DNA of 64,000 nt from Myxococcales bacterium (GTDB taxonomy: Bacteria > Myxococcota_A > UBA9160 > UBA4427): positions 180,785-244,784 of the forward strand of contig DUCN01000082.1 of assembly GCA_012959805.1 (NCBI GenBank). The letters run 5' to 3'. Positions 29,771-40,110 of the stretch are shown piece after piece. The translations under genes and the position numbers were made by a program. Numbering within the stretch: position 1 is the stretch's first letter; the number at the start of each line of letters is the position of its first letter. The notes under the pieces were generated by a model. It searched no databases and had not been told where the DNA came from. It saw only the letters and a list, made by a program, of their open reading frames with translations.

Positions 29771-29983
29771 CGGAGCCTCAGGACGGCCGGAGCCATCATG
29801 CTATGCCGCGCGTGCCCAAGTGGGGATCCGGGGCCCGGGGCTCGTTTCGCGACCGGGGGGAGCAGCGCGGACGGTCTGGAACGACCGCAGTCTAAGGCTT
29901 GTCGGCCGCGAGGGCCAGCGAATCGAAGCGTTTGGATGACTTCCGAGAGTTGATCGACTTGGGCGTTGCCGCCAGCGCCTAGG

Positions 29984-30724
29984 TCATTGGAGAAGCCGCA
30001 GAACCAGATTGAGACTGCTGTTGGCCTGGCCGATCACGGCGATCGATGATTCCTGGAGAATCTGTGCCCGCGCGAGGTTGGCGCTCTCGATGGCGAAGTC
30101 GGTGTCGCGAATTCTGGATTCTGGCGCTGCGCTGGCCTCAATCTCAACGCCGAGCAGGCGGGACTGGGATTCGAGGCGGTTCTCCGCAATTCCAAATTGG
30201 GCGGCCAGGGCACTGACATTTTCAATGGCCGTGTCGATCGAGCTGATACCACTGGCTGCTGCGGCAGAGGTGGCGAGATCTAGGCTTCCAACACCGATCG
30301 CGGCGGCCTGGGCGTCGGCGCTCGAGACGGTGATCGTGTCGCCAGCCTCGGTGCCGACTGCGAGTTCGATCTGGAGCGAGCTATCGGCGAGTGGATTGAA
30401 GCTGCCGAAGTTCGTGTTGTTGGCGATCGCATCGATGTCTTCGAGGAGTGACTGGAATTGGGTGTCGAGTTGGTCTCGCGTCTGACTGGGCGACCTGGGC
30501 CAGCGATATTCCGTCTTGGGTATTGAGCTGTGCGCGACCCAGGCTTGCAATGCTGGCGCGCAGCTTTTCCGAAACCGCCAGACACCGGCCGGGTCATCAG
30601 AGGCACGATTGATGCGAAACCCCGAAGCGAGGCGAGCACTGGACTGGGCGATTGCACTCTCGGCACGTCGCGATGAGCGGATGGCTCCAAGCGTGATGCC
30701 GTTTGAACCGATGCGCATTGACAT
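29984..30724 (-). pseudogene. fliC: Flagellin gene disrupted by two frame changes
   Basis: The ends are those of a flagellin. The N terminus has SMRIGSNGITLGAIRSSRRA and LASGFRINRASDDPAG; the C terminus has IRDTDFAIESANLARAQILQ ending LNLVLRLLQ. Between about 30484 and 30583 the conserved sequence is in another frame, where it reads CLAVSEKLRASIASLGRAQL then NTQDGISLAQVA. The first junction (near 30583) looks like a two-base insertion. At the second (near 30484-30492) about 25-30 conserved residues that include the RELAVQA block are missing before TRDQLDTQFQSLLEDIDAIA. The frame is restored, so a 246-codon ORF persists, but its middle is nonsense. No other flagellar gene is in the window. Confidence 0.8.
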
Positions 30725-30727
30725 TGG

Positions 30728-30747
30728 CTGGCCCTTTCTCGGGCCAG
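30728..30747 (-). promoter_or_regulatory. Hairpin in the flagellin leader
   Basis: CTGGCCC-6 bases-GGGCCAG forms a perfect seven-base-pair hairpin ending three bases before the flagellin ATG. On the reverse strand the loop GAGAAA would hold the purine-rich ribosome-binding region. It could limit translation, but the gene itself is broken. Confidence 0.35.
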
Positions 30748-30864
30748 CGGAGTCAGTCCCCTCCCAGAGACCACGCAGGAACCTATAATGGAAATCCGAA
30801 ACGTTTCAGATTGCGATTGTGTGACGTGTTCCAGCCATTCGGTTTTCAATTCGAAACGATGTAG

Positions 30865-30895
30865 AGAAAACCCGCATTTCATACCGAAATACGGG
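30865..30895 (-). terminator. Rho-independent terminator of the carboxylase operon
   Basis: On the reverse strand CCCGTATTTC-5 bases-GAAATGCGGG pairs over ten base pairs with one G-T wobble and is followed by TTTTCTC. It lies about 85 bases past the stop of the biotin carboxylase gene. Confidence 0.75.
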
Positions 30896-30978
30896 CTTCT
30901 GCTGAGAAGCGGAGACGCAGGACATCTGCAGTCGCGGTTTGGGCGAAGCCGCTCGTCGAAGCGGCTCGAATGGGAGCC

Positions 30979-33729
30979 CTACTCGCCTAACGCGGCGAGG
31001 GTCACGCGATTGCGTCGCGCGAGAATGTCGGCCTCGGATTCTTCGATGTAGATTTCGTCCGGTTCGATCTCGAATATCACCTGGCCCGCTTGCACGACGG
31101 AGCCGTCGGCTTCGACCATGAGACTCTTCTTGAGCGTGCCCGAGAAGGGTGCGAGGACCTTGTTGAACATCTTCATGACTTCGATGATGAAGAGCGGCTG
31201 CCCCTCCTCGAAATGTTCGTCTTCCTCTATGAGCAGTGGAAGATGCGGGGCTTCGCGTGCGAAAAAGCTGCCACCGGATGGTGCGACGATTTCGTTGGCG
31301 CTCGCCTTCGGCGGCGGCGCAAGCGTTCGACGCATGGCAGTCGCATTTTCCTCGTCGAGGAAGCTCGCGGGAAAGATCGGCTCGAGTGCATCGCCGATCT
31401 CGATGTCCATGAATTCGCTCTGAACGCCTAATCGTGGAATCATCAGCAAAAGGGTGCTGCCGGTCCGGAAGCCACGGTGACTGGCTTGGCAGGCCTCCCA
31501 TAGCGCTGTGTCGTCACCGACCAGCGCGGCATCGATGTCGCCCTCGAGGCGTTCTCGAATCTGCTGCCAGTCCTGCGTTCCGAAGGCCTGGGCTGCGCTC
31601 TCGTAGAACTCGAGCGCGCCGCTGAGCAGCGCTTCGTCGTGTTCCCAGATCATGTCGCAGGCGGGTTTACCCGGCGTCGTCTCCATGTTGAGGTAGTGAT
31701 AGAGAGCCTTCAGGAAAGCCATTGGACTCTCGCGGAACTCGACCTGATCCCCTTCGCGCTTCCAGAGCCGACCGTCGTATAGACCCAGGAATCCGGCCAG
31801 AGCATGCGCGTCGCCCAGAAGCCTCTCGATCGGTCGAAGCAGTAGCGTCTGCTGATCGGCCAAGGCTTTCTGAGCGGAGGGATTTGGCATACGAGTCGTA
31901 AGCTCCGCAGCTGCTGTCTCGAGGTCTACGTCGCGGGCGAGTACCTTGAGCGAGCCGACGCCGGCGAGATAGGGCGTCATGAACCGGGTATTCGGCTTCA
32001 TCATCGGCTCGATGCCAAGGGTCCAATTCACGAGACCGTAATGGAGTCCGATGCTGGTTTGGAGATTCTCTCCGCGCAGTTCCATGCGGCGAAGAATCTC
32101 CGCCAAGCGCTCGAGGTTATTACGCCGACTCATCCCGTCGCATAGTACGAGTGCGATATTCGAGTCGTAGGCGCCGGCCAGGTTGTAGTAGGGGAACGAG
32201 CCGGTATCGGGATTGCGCGTACCGATGCCCTGGTCATCGCGATGCTCGAAGGATAATGGCTTCGACCAGCCGCGAATGATGCCGCCGGCATGAGGTTGCA
32301 GTGCATCGTTGACGGCGTTGACGCGAACTTCGGCACCGGAGATCGCGCGCAGAATACGCTCGGGCTTTGGCAGGTTCGGACCATGTGCTGCGAGCAGCAC
32401 CATGACCTCGATCAAACGTTCGACATCGAAGAAGTCCGCGGAATCATCCGGATTCGCAAAACGCATTTTATAGGCGAGCTCTGTACAGCCGTGCTCGACC
32501 TGGATGCGCGTGTTCATCTCCATGAAAAAATGATCGAAGCCTTCGACGATGCACTCAAAGGTCGAGACATTGTCCAGGCCGACACCGGCGCCGAAACGAG
32601 CGGCATCTAACTCCATGGCCGCGAGGGTTTCGCGCTCATTGAGAAGGTTTTCGCGATGAGCTGCGTTCTTGGTTTCTTCTGCGGCGCCCGCGAGGAGTTC
32701 ATCGGTCATGGAGAATTCGAGTTGTTTCTGCTCGTGCATTTGGATCGAGCAGTCGCGTCCGCCAAGGGTGATGGACCAGTCGCCGTTGCCGACGACCTGG
32801 ATCTCGTTATGCCGAGTCGTTTCGAGGTTGAGCTCGATCAGGAAGTTTCGATTCGAGCCGGGTTCGAGCACTTTCTGCTCCGCCAGGATGTCCATTACGG
32901 CAGTCGAGGTTTTGGAAGGATCAGTTACGACCCGCTGACCTTTGCCGCCGCCGCCGCCGATGCATTTGTACCGAATGCGCTTGCCGGGATACTGCTCCCA
33001 GATCGTGTGGGATTGTTGTTCGGCGGTCTTTTGGAGCTCTTCGATCGTGACGAGTTCGATGGACTTTGAATAGCCTGCCTGGAGTAGCCGTTCGGCATTT
33101 TCGACGAGTTCGACATCGGCGGCCCATGTGAAGTCGAGGGCGTTTTTCTTGGCGATCTTCTCGAGTGCTTTACGATCCGTCGCACGCTGAACGAGGGCGA
33201 GGGCGGAAACGTTGTCGATTCCGGGAACGACGGCGTTGCCGAGCCCGCGAGCTAGTTTCTTCGCTTCGTCTTTTGCGCCGGCACGTCGGATGACCTGCGA
33301 GGACGGGCCGATGAATCGAACGCTCGAGGCTTCAATCGCTTCGACGAAATCCGCATCTTCGGCCATGAAGCCGTAGCCGGCGAAGATATGCGTGTATCCA
33401 TTCGACTCGGCGATTGCAACGATCTGGGCGATTCGTTCGAGCTTTTCTTCTTGGCCAACACCCATGTAGTCGGTGACGCGATGGACGTTGCCCGGAAAGT
33501 CGAGATCTCGCAGCTCGGGTGCGAGGCATCGCGGGTAGACGATGGAATCCTTTTCCGAGAGCAGCATGCCGTATTCGCGCACACCGATTTCCCGAAAGAC
33601 GTCGAAGGCCTCCTTGCGAACAGGGCCTCGACAAACCACGAGACATTTGATGTCGGTCAGGTCAAAGCCGCGGATCCACTCGGATTCCGAGCGGCCCGCC
33701 TGAATCTTCTCGCCGTTGCGGTTCAGCAT
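30979..33729 (-). CDS. Acyl-CoA carboxylase biotin carboxylase subunit with C-terminal BCCP domain
   Basis: A 916-residue biotin-dependent carboxylase subunit of an unusual long type. The N-terminal biotin carboxylase part includes a modified glycine loop (YKCIGGGGGKGQRVVTDPSK, about residues 255-275), LNLETTRHNEIQVVGNGDWS, the core IQMHEQKQLEFSM, and MEMNTRIQVEHGCTELAYKM with the catalytic Glu/Arg. A roughly 300-residue linker follows. The C terminus holds the biotinyl domain with EVMKMFNKVLAPFSG, where the Lys of MKM takes biotin. It carboxylates an acyl-CoA (acetyl- or propionyl-CoA) with the CT subunit encoded just upstream; ATG overlaps the CT stop (TAATG). Propionyl-CoA from steroid side chains would be a natural substrate, but this is inference. 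Confidence 0.88.
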   Translation of the reverse strand: MLNRNGEKIQAGRSESEWIRGFDLTDIKCLVVCRGPVRKEAFDVFREIGVREYGMLLSEKDSIVYPRCLAPELRDLDFPGNVHRVTDYMGVGQEEKLERIAQIVAIAESNGYTHIFAGYGFMAEDADFVEAIEASSVRFIGPSSQVIRRAGAKDEAKKLARGLGNAVVPGIDNVSALALVQRATDRKALEKIAKKNALDFTWAADVELVENAERLLQAGYSKSIELVTIEELQKTAEQQSHTIWEQYPGKRIRYKCIGGGGGKGQRVVTDPSKTSTAVMDILAEQKVLEPGSNRNFLIELNLETTRHNEIQVVGNGDWSITLGGRDCSIQMHEQKQLEFSMTDELLAGAAEETKNAAHRENLLNERETLAAMELDAARFGAGVGLDNVSTFECIVEGFDHFFMEMNTRIQVEHGCTELAYKMRFANPDDSADFFDVERLIEVMVLLAAHGPNLPKPERILRAISGAEVRVNAVNDALQPHAGGIIRGWSKPLSFEHRDDQGIGTRNPDTGSFPYYNLAGAYDSNIALVLCDGMSRRNNLERLAEILRRMELRGENLQTSIGLHYGLVNWTLGIEPMMKPNTRFMTPYLAGVGSLKVLARDVDLETAAAELTTRMPNPSAQKALADQQTLLLRPIERLLGDAHALAGFLGLYDGRLWKREGDQVEFRESPMAFLKALYHYLNMETTPGKPACDMIWEHDEALLSGALEFYESAAQAFGTQDWQQIRERLEGDIDAALVGDDTALWEACQASHRGFRTGSTLLLMIPRLGVQSEFMDIEIGDALEPIFPASFLDEENATAMRRTLAPPPKASANEIVAPSGGSFFAREAPHLPLLIEEDEHFEEGQPLFIIEVMKMFNKVLAPFSGTLKKSLMVEADGSVVQAGQVIFEIEPDEIYIEESEADILARRNRVTLAALGE

Positions 33730-35468
33730 TATTCGTGCTCCCGCTGCAAGCCACCCATCGGAGCAGGTTGGTATTTACGCATCAAGAAATCCAGGTTTCG
33801 CGCGAGGATGCGGCGGCTCTCGCCGGGCATGACGAGTCGGCTCACGCTGCCAAGAGACAGTGCTTCTTTCGGGTTCATGAATGTCTCTTCATATTGCGAA
33901 GTCAGGATGGCAAGCTGGCGATCGCGTTCGGCGTCCGCCTCCGCTGCGCTTGCGCCATCGGCCAGCGCCTTGCGATGAGTGGCGGCAATGGCCCGCATCT
34001 CATCCTTGTAAACGAAGTCCTTGCCTGCGGCTCCCATCACCGCGACACGCGCCATGGGCATTGCAAAGACCAGATCGGAACCCACGAAATGCGAGTTGTA
34101 CGCGGCATAGGCGCCACCGAAAGCATTTCGGATGATCATTGTCATGCGGGGTGTGCGGATGTCGATGATCGAGTCGAGTAGCTTTCGGCCGGCCATGATG
34201 ATGCCGCGCCCTTCCTGCTCGGTACCGGGCAGGAAGCCGGTGGTGTCTTCGATAAAGATGAGCGGGATGTTGTAGAGATTGCAGAATCGAATGAAGCGCG
34301 TCGCCTTGAGTGCGGCATCGATGTCGATCTGGCCCGAGGAAACGGCCGAATTGTTGGCGACGAAGCCGGCGACCCAACCTCCGAGTCGGCCGAACGCAGT
34401 CACCATGTTTCGAGCGCGCTGTGGCTGAAGCTCGAAGAATTCACCGTGGTCGCAGATCTGTTGCAAATAGAGCGTGATGTCCATTGGCGCGTTCATGCCT
34501 GCGGGCGTATTGAAGGTGCGCTGGAAAAGTCGATGCTCTTCTTCGGTATGACGATCGGCTGGGTCCGAGGTTTTGTGGAAGGGAGCGATCGAGTGGTTGT
34601 TGTCCGGGAGGTATCCGAGTAGTCGAGTCGCGGTCCGGAGCGAGCCGAGTTCATCGTGCGTCACTAGGTCGCAGACGCCACTCTGCCCATGGACGCCGGG
34701 ACCGCCGAGCTCTTCAGCAGTGACGTCTTCACCGAGAACGCTCTTCACGACTCCGGTTCCTGTTAGGCCGATGAAAGTATCATCGCACTGAATCATGAAC
34801 GAGCCTTGGCGTGGAAGGTAGGCACCGCCACCGGCGTTGTAGCCAAACATCAAACTAATGGAAGGGACGACGCCGCTGATCTTGCGCAGTGCGTTGAACG
34901 CTTCGCTGTATCCATCAAGCCCTCCGACGCCGGCTGGAACGAAGGCACCGGCGGAATCGTTCATGCCGATGAGGGGAATACCTTTTTCTCCGGCCATGTA
35001 GATCAGGCGGGCGAGTTTGGCGCCATTGGTGGCGTCCATCGATCCAGCGCGAACGGTGAAGTCATGGCCATAGACGGCCACGTCGCGACCATCGATCTCA
35101 AGAATGCCTGTCACGATCGAGGCCCCGTCCAATTCGGGTCCCCAATTTCGCCAGAGGATCATCGGCTCGCGATCGGTGAGTGTCCTGATGCGTTCCCAGA
35201 CGGTCATCCGATGCTTGGAATGCTGAACGCGTACGCGGGCTGGACCGCCGCCGATCAGCGGCCGGGCCATGAGTTCTTCCGCCATTTCGAGCGAGGCTTC
35301 GTAGGGACCGGGCGTGGCGTTGTCTGGGGTCGCCGCAGCGGCGGACACGCTCGCGGGTGCATGCGTGGGTTGTGTCGCGTCGCCGTCCGGTGAGCCCGGG
35401 ATCGGGCCGACGTTTGGTCGCGGCAGGGGATTTTTCAGCGAGTACTCGATTTCGGGCATTCTTCTCAC
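33729..35468 (-). CDS. Acyl-CoA carboxylase carboxyltransferase subunit
   Basis: A 579-residue single-chain carboxyltransferase (AccD/PccB-like crotonase pairs). The N-terminal half includes [40 protein letters not shown] and [20 protein letters not shown]. The C-terminal half has [20 protein letters not shown] and [20 protein letters not shown], the latter two forming the acyl-CoA-side oxyanion region. An N-terminal 60-residue Pro/Ala-rich leader precedes the catalytic domain. Start GTG at 35468 or ATG at 35459. Together with the following gene it forms the complete carboxylase. Substrate cannot be assigned from the visible residues. Confidence 0.88.
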   Translation of the reverse strand: MRRMPEIEYSLKNPLPRPNVGPIPGSPDGDATQPTHAPASVSAAAATPDNATPGPYEASLEMAEELMARPLIGGGPARVRVQHSKHRMTVWERIRTLTDREPMILWRNWGPELDGASIVTGILEIDGRDVAVYGHDFTVRAGSMDATNGAKLARLIYMAGEKGIPLIGMNDSAGAFVPAGVGGLDGYSEAFNALRKISGVVPSISLMFGYNAGGGAYLPRQGSFMIQCDDTFIGLTGTGVVKSVLGEDVTAEELGGPGVHGQSGVCDLVTHDELGSLRTATRLLGYLPDNNHSIAPFHKTSDPADRHTEEEHRLFQRTFNTPAGMNAPMDITLYLQQICDHGEFFELQPQRARNMVTAFGRLGGWVAGFVANNSAVSSGQIDIDAALKATRFIRFCNLYNIPLIFIEDTTGFLPGTEQEGRGIIMAGRKLLDSIIDIRTPRMTMIIRNAFGGAYAAYNSHFVGSDLVFAMPMARVAVMGAAGKDFVYKDEMRAIAATHRKALADGASAAEADAERDRQLAILTSQYEETFMNPKEALSLGSVSRLVMPGESRRILARNLDFLMRKYQPAPMGGLQREHE

Positions 35469-35600
35469 GCTCGTAGACGGTCTCTTAAACGACTGGGGAT
35501 CCGCAGGTCGGCGGTGCTGATCAGCGGGCGCGCATTGTACAGACTCAGGGCAAGGGGAGCGAGATCACACGCACGCGATTCTCTCCTGCGGGGAAAGTTT

Positions 35601-36008
35601 TTAGCCCGCCACGGCGGATCCCAGCAGGAAGGCGGAAATGCCGAGGATCAAATGGGCGGCCAGGACCCCGCCGCCCCGGATTCGCTGGCCGGCCCGCGCA
35701 AACCCGACGACATCCACGCAGAGCGTTCCAAACGTCGTCAATGCTCCGCAGACACCGGTCGTCCAGAAGATCCGAGTGGGCGCGCTCCATTCGACCGTCG
35801 ATCCAGCTTGACTACCGAGCAACACACCAAGGAACAGGGACCCGAGAATATTGACGATCAGGGTCGAGCGGGCGGACCCCTGTTTCGCCCAGAAACCATC
35901 AAGGTCTCCCGAGCTGGCTTTCTCGACACCACGAAAGATCAGCCCACGGAGCAGCGCACCTATGGCGCCGCCGCTTCCGATTGCGAGCCAGATCGACCAG
36001 TCGTTCAT
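35601..36008 (-). CDS. crcB: CrcB/Fluc fluoride exporter subunit, second copy
   Basis: A 135-residue four-helix membrane protein. AIGSGGAIGALLRGLIFRGV at the N terminus, STLIVNILGSLFLGVLLGSQ with the pore Asn, and GVCGALTTFGTLCVDVV with the Phe-box region mark it as Fluc. The protein dimerises in antiparallel fashion to form a fluoride channel. It starts inside the stop of the first copy (36005-36008), so the pair is translated together and probably forms a heterodimer, as is known for organisms with two short crcB genes. Confidence 0.88.
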   Translation of the reverse strand: MNDWSIWLAIGSGGAIGALLRGLIFRGVEKASSGDLDGFWAKQGSARSTLIVNILGSLFLGVLLGSQAGSTVEWSAPTRIFWTTGVCGALTTFGTLCVDVVGFARAGQRIRGGGVLAAHLILGISAFLLGSAVAG

Positions 36009-36469
36009 CGCGGGTTCCGCCGAAAAAAGCGGGTGGAGAGCCGTTCCGCCAATACGAATGCGGCCAGCCCGGAGACGATGGAGAGCCCGAGATGGATCGC
36101 CGCCGTGACTTCGTTCGATTCAGCGGCCAAGCGTCGATTGTCCATGGCCAGGGCGGAGAAGGTCGTGAAGGACCCGAAGACACCGATCGTGAGAAAGGGC
36201 CGGAGCAGTGGGTGCGGGACTCCAGTCGCGACGTAGCCGACGAAGACTCCGAGAAGGAACGAGCCTAGGAGATTTGCCACTGCGGTCGCGAAAGTGAAAT
36301 GCCATTGCGCCGAGGTGATGAAGAGGGAGACGGAATGTCGAAGACTGGCACCGCAAGCACCGCCCATCGCGATCACCAGCAATTCGGAATAGAAAGAAGG
36401 CAGCGCGGCGTCCAGGTTCGTCGCGTCGGTCGGTGAATTTGCGCTCGGATCCATCATCGCGAGCAGCAT
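36005..36469 (-). CDS. crcB: CrcB/Fluc fluoride exporter subunit, first copy
   Basis: A 154-residue four-helix membrane protein. It shows VIAMGGACGASLRHSVSLFI, FATAVANLLGSFLLGVFVGY and GVFGSFTTFSALAMDN, the three Fluc signatures. The start may be the ATG at 36469 or at 36454, since the first 20 residues look poorly conserved. It overlaps the second copy by four bases. No fluoride riboswitch could be recognised in the upstream 393-base gap. With the second copy it should export fluoride passively across the inner membrane. Confidence 0.88.
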   Translation of the reverse strand: MLLAMMDPSANSPTDATNLDAALPSFYSELLVIAMGGACGASLRHSVSLFITSAQWHFTFATAVANLLGSFLLGVFVGYVATGVPHPLLRPFLTIGVFGSFTTFSALAMDNRRLAAESNEVTAAIHLGLSIVSGLAAFVLAERLSTRFFRRNPR

Positions 36470-36862
36470 ACCGTCTCGTGAGTCGCCTCCGATGAGGTCG
36501 AGACAAGACCCCCGGGGAACACGGGTAAAAATCGGACCGATGTGCGTTTGAGTCGAAAAAAGCCCCGCCGCTGAGCGAAAATTTTGGAGCCAGGGCTGCC
36601 AGCCCTCTATCTATCCGTCGAAACGAGGTTTTTTCGGATTTCAGAGGGCCGCCATCTGTACCCGGAGGAGCGCTGGGGCTTGCCAGACACCGGGGGAGGT
36701 GTGCTAACCGGGTAGCCGACCGGCTAGGGCTGGGCTCGCGGTCTCAAGAAAATTGAGGTCGAATCCGATCCCCGCTTTGCACGGACACGAATTCAATTGA
36801 ATGGAAAGGCCTCCCCCCGGTCCAACTGTTCCTAGCCAAGTGTATTCAGCTTTCGAGGCAGC
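36470..36862. other. 393-base intergenic region between crcB and topA
   Basis: No gene is seen. It holds an inverted repeat AGGGCTG-C-CAGCCCT (36592-36606) without a T-run and a copy of GGGTAGCCGACCGGCTA (36710-36726), which recurs in near-identical form upstream of the lipoprotein gene at 60325. The divergent promoters for crcB and topA must lie here, but no clear -35/-10 pair stands out. Confidence 0.4.
36710..36726 (+). promoter_or_regulatory. Near-palindromic 17-base motif, copy 1
   Basis: GGGTAGCCGACCGGCTA differs by one base from GGGTAGCCGATCGGCTA at 60295-60311. The inner 14 bases are nearly self-complementary. It lies 137 bases before the topA start. It could be an operator or the 3' part of a structured leader. 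Confidence 0.35.
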
Positions 36863-39637
36863 ATGGGGAAATCACTCGTTATCGTCGAATCACCCGCCAA
36901 GGCGCGGACCATCAACAAGTATCTCGGTCGAGACTACGTTGTGCGTTCGAGTGTGGGTCATATCCGAGATCTTCCTGTCAGCGGAAACGGCAAGAAGGTC
37001 GACCCAAAGGCGCGTGCGGCCGCTGCGGCGAAGACGCGCAAGATGCCAGAGGCGAAGCGCGAAAAGCACAAGAAGGAACAAGCGAAGAAAGCACTCTTTG
37101 CTCGCATGGGGATCAATCCCGAAAAGGATTGGGATGCCACCTATGAAATTCTGCCAGGTAAAGAGAAGGTCGTAGACGAACTTCGAAAGCTGGCGAAGGA
37201 TGCGGACACGATCTATCTGGCCACCGATCTGGATCGCGAAGGCGAGGCGATCGCCTGGCATTTGCGCGAAGTCATCGGTGGGAAGGACTCTCGTTTCAAA
37301 CGCGTGGTCTTCAATGAAATTACGAAAACTGCGATCCAGCAGGCCTTCCAAGATCCCGGTGAACTCGACCTGGCCCGGGTCAACGCACAGCAGGCGCGCC
37401 GATTTCTAGATCGAGTGGTGGGCTACATGCTCTCGCCGCTGCTCTGGGCGAAGTTGGCGCGCGGCCTCTCGGCGGGGCGCGTTCAATCGGTCGCGGTCCG
37501 GCTGATTGCGGAACGCGAAAGGGAAATCCGCGCCTTCATCCCGGAAGAGTATTGGGAAGTTCACGCGGATACGCTGACCAAGGCCAAGGAAGGACTTCGA
37601 CTCGAAGTCGCTAAACACGCGGGTGAGAATTTTCGACCGACCAGCGAAGAAGAAACCAATGTGGCACTTCGCGTCCTCGAGTCGGCGGACCTCGAGGTGG
37701 TGGAACGCAAGGCCAAGCCCACCAAGACACGGCCGGGTGCCCCCTACATTACGTCGACGCTGCAACAGGCGTCGAGTACTCGACTCGGATTCAGCGTCAA
37801 GAAGACCATGATGCTGGCACAGCGGCTATATGAAGCCGGACATATCACCTATATGCGTACGGACTCGACGAACCTCTCGAAGGAGGCCGTCGAGGCGTGT
37901 CGGCAATTGATCAGCTCCGATCACGGTGAGCGATATCTGCCTGAGGAAAGCGTCTCGTACTCGAGCAAGGAGGGTGCCCAGGAGGCCCATGAAGCGATTC
38001 GGCCTTCGAATGTCGAGATGAAGCCGAGCGACATTCAAGGGCTCGAGCGGGATCAGGAGCGCATGTACGACCTGATCTGGCGGCAGTTCGTTGCTTGCCA
38101 GATGACCGGGGCCGAATATCTATCGACCAACCTGACGATTCGCGCCGCCGATTATGAGCTGAAGACCCGCGGCCGAATTCTCGTCTTCGACGGATATACG
38201 GCTGTTCAGCCGCCGGGTGGCCGCACCAGTGAGGCGAATGTCACGCTTCCCGACGTGGAAGTTGGAGACCGACTCGAGCTCGAGCGGCTCGATCCCAAGC
38301 AGCATTTTACGAAGCCCGCACCGCGTTTTGGCGAGGCGAGCCTGGTCAAAGAACTCGAAAAACGAGGCATCGGTCGGCCTTCGACCTACGCCTCGATCAT
38401 CTCGACGATTCAAGACCGAGGTTATGTCCGGCTCGACAGTCGCCGCTTCTTCGCGGAGAAGATGGGCGAAATCGTGACCGAACGATTGGTCGAGAACTTC
38501 GAAGATCTGATGGACTACGGATTTACGGCCAGTCTCGAAGAAGCACTGGACCAAGTCGCGGTCGGCAAGAAGAAATGGAAGACCGTGCTTGGAGAGTTCT
38601 ATAAGGACTTCCGCGTGAAGCTCACACTGGCCGAGGATAAGAAAAAGGGAATGCGGCTCAACTCTCCGATCGACACCGACATCAGATGCCCGAAATGCGA
38701 TCGAACCATGCAGGTTCGAACCGCCGGTACGGGCGTATTCCTGGGCTGTTCGGGCTATGCGCTGCCGCCGAAGGAGCGCTGCAAGAGCACGATCAATCTG
38801 GTTTCAGGCGATGAAGTCGAAGCCGTCGATAGTGCGGACGAAACAGAAGAGAACGAGGCGCGACAGCTTTTGACGCGCCGCCACTGTGCGAAGTGCAGCG
38901 CGACAATGGACAGTTATCTCGTCGATGAGGGACGCAAGCTTCACGTCTGCGGAAGCAGTCCCGACTGCACGGGGACGGAGGTCGAACTCGGGACCTTTCA
39001 GATCAAGGGCTATGACGGCCCGCTTCTCGAATGCGACAAATGCGGTGAGGAGATGCAGCTCAAATCCGGTCGTTTCGGTAAATATTTCGGTTGCACCGCG
39101 GAAGAATGCAAGAACACGCGGAAGCTCCTCCGTAGTGGCGAGCCCGCACCTCCGAAGGTCGATCCGATCCCGATGCCGCACCTGTTATGCGAGAAATGCG
39201 ATGACTTCTATTTGCTGCGCGATGGTGCTGCCGGGATCTTCCTCGCCGCAAGTCAGTTTCCGAAGCATCGCGAAACGCGTGCGCCGTCCGTGGCCGAAAT
39301 CGTGGTCGTGAAGGATCAGCTGGATCCCAAATATCGCTTTCTGGCCGATGCGCCTACGGAAGATCATGAAGGCCGACCGACGATCGTCCGATTCGCACGC
39401 AAGACCAAAGAGCAATATGTGACCTCAGAGGTTGATCGCAAGACCACCGGATGGCGTGCCGACTACCAGGGCGGGAAGTGGGTCGAGGAAATTCCCGCGG
39501 CGAAGCCTGCCAAAAAGAAGAAGGCGAAGAAGGCCAAGGGAAGTGCGAGCAAGAAGGTGGCGCGGAAAAAGAAGGCAGCAGCCAAGACGTCCGCGGCCCA
39601 GCCAGCTAAAGCGAAGAAGCAGTCGAGCAGTAAATAG
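36863..39637 (+). CDS. topA: DNA topoisomerase I
   Basis: A 924-residue type IA topoisomerase that relaxes negative supercoils. The TOPRIM domain starts [20 protein letters not shown] and contains [17 protein letters not shown] with the metal-binding acids. The active-site Tyr is in [40 protein letters not shown] follows. Three or more Cys4-type zinc ribbons begin at [12 protein letters not shown] (about residue 610), then CAKCSATMD and [20 protein letters not shown]. The final 45 residues are almost all Lys/Ala/Ser, a basic tail that binds DNA in several bacteria. The first zinc ribbon is followed by a 40-residue acidic stretch. Start ATG 36863, with a poor ribosome-binding site. Confidence 0.95.
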   Translation: MGKSLVIVESPAKARTINKYLGRDYVVRSSVGHIRDLPVSGNGKKVDPKARAAAAAKTRKMPEAKREKHKKEQAKKALFARMGINPEKDWDATYEILPGKEKVVDELRKLAKDADTIYLATDLDREGEAIAWHLREVIGGKDSRFKRVVFNEITKTAIQQAFQDPGELDLARVNAQQARRFLDRVVGYMLSPLLWAKLARGLSAGRVQSVAVRLIAEREREIRAFIPEEYWEVHADTLTKAKEGLRLEVAKHAGENFRPTSEEETNVALRVLESADLEVVERKAKPTKTRPGAPYITSTLQQASSTRLGFSVKKTMMLAQRLYEAGHITYMRTDSTNLSKEAVEACRQLISSDHGERYLPEESVSYSSKEGAQEAHEAIRPSNVEMKPSDIQGLERDQERMYDLIWRQFVACQMTGAEYLSTNLTIRAADYELKTRGRILVFDGYTAVQPPGGRTSEANVTLPDVEVGDRLELERLDPKQHFTKPAPRFGEASLVKELEKRGIGRPSTYASIISTIQDRGYVRLDSRRFFAEKMGEIVTERLVENFEDLMDYGFTASLEEALDQVAVGKKKWKTVLGEFYKDFRVKLTLAEDKKKGMRLNSPIDTDIRCPKCDRTMQVRTAGTGVFLGCSGYALPPKERCKSTINLVSGDEVEAVDSADETEENEARQLLTRRHCAKCSATMDSYLVDEGRKLHVCGSSPDCTGTEVELGTFQIKGYDGPLLECDKCGEEMQLKSGRFGKYFGCTAEECKNTRKLLRSGEPAPPKVDPIPMPHLLCEKCDDFYLLRDGAAGIFLAASQFPKHRETRAPSVAEIVVVKDQLDPKYRFLADAPTEDHEGRPTIVRFARKTKEQYVTSEVDRKTTGWRADYQGGKWVEEIPAAKPAKKKKAKKAKGSASKKVARKKKAAAKTSAAQPAKAKKQSSSK

Positions 39638-39733
39638 CCGCGCGGATACAGCTGAGATTTGGCTTGCCGACCCCGCGCCGAGGCAGGGCAAAAAGGCCAG
39701 GCGGTCTGGAGTGAGAGGATGCATGATCGGAGA

Positions 39734-40110
39734 ATGCGATCGGCGAGTCTCGGGTTCCTGCTCTTGATTGGCTTGTTGACGGGCGCACGATCACCGTCCG
39801 CTGATCCCGATCTCTCGCCACCAGAGGATTCTGTTTCGGAGCGCGAAACCGTGGTGCTGCTCCACGGCCTGGGCCGGAGTGCCCGCGCAATATGCTGATC
39901 TTGAAGTGACGTCTCCGAGCGCGTGGCTACCGAGTCTGCAACATCGATTACGACACCCGCGTGAGGGTTCTCGATGAAGCCGGACTTCTTGCGCATCACG
40001 AATTCCCTTTGGCCTGTCGCGCGGTCATGCTTGCGCCACCGAAATCGGGAAGTGAAATCGCAGATCATTTTCGAGGGCCGAGTAACACGTCTACTTCTGA
40101 TTCGCGCTGA
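39734..40110 (+). pseudogene. Decayed alpha/beta-hydrolase (lipase-like) gene
   Basis: From ATG 39734 a signal-peptide-like start (SLGFLLLIGLLTGA) leads to ETVVLLHGLGRSARA, the HG oxyanion motif of secreted lipase/esterase proteins, then stops at 39895. In the next frame the homology continues as NMLILK, an in-frame TGA, RLRARGYRVCNIDYDTR, and further on RAVMLAPPKSGSEIADHFR before a stop at 40108. The segment that should hold the nucleophile (GHSxG-like) is reduced to ITNSL in yet another frame. Thus there are at least two frame breaks, one stop and one deletion. It is non-functional as sequenced. Confidence 0.65.

Noticed and set aside
30798..30807. GAAACGTTTC palindrome as a further KstR-type site
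   Set aside because: The half-sites abut without the two-base spacer of TnnAACnnGTTnnA, and the neighbouring gene is a broken flagellin.
36470..36862. A fluoride riboswitch upstream of crcB
   Set aside because: The conserved GGxGATGG start and the matching pseudoknot sequence of the crcB RNA could not be found on the reverse strand.
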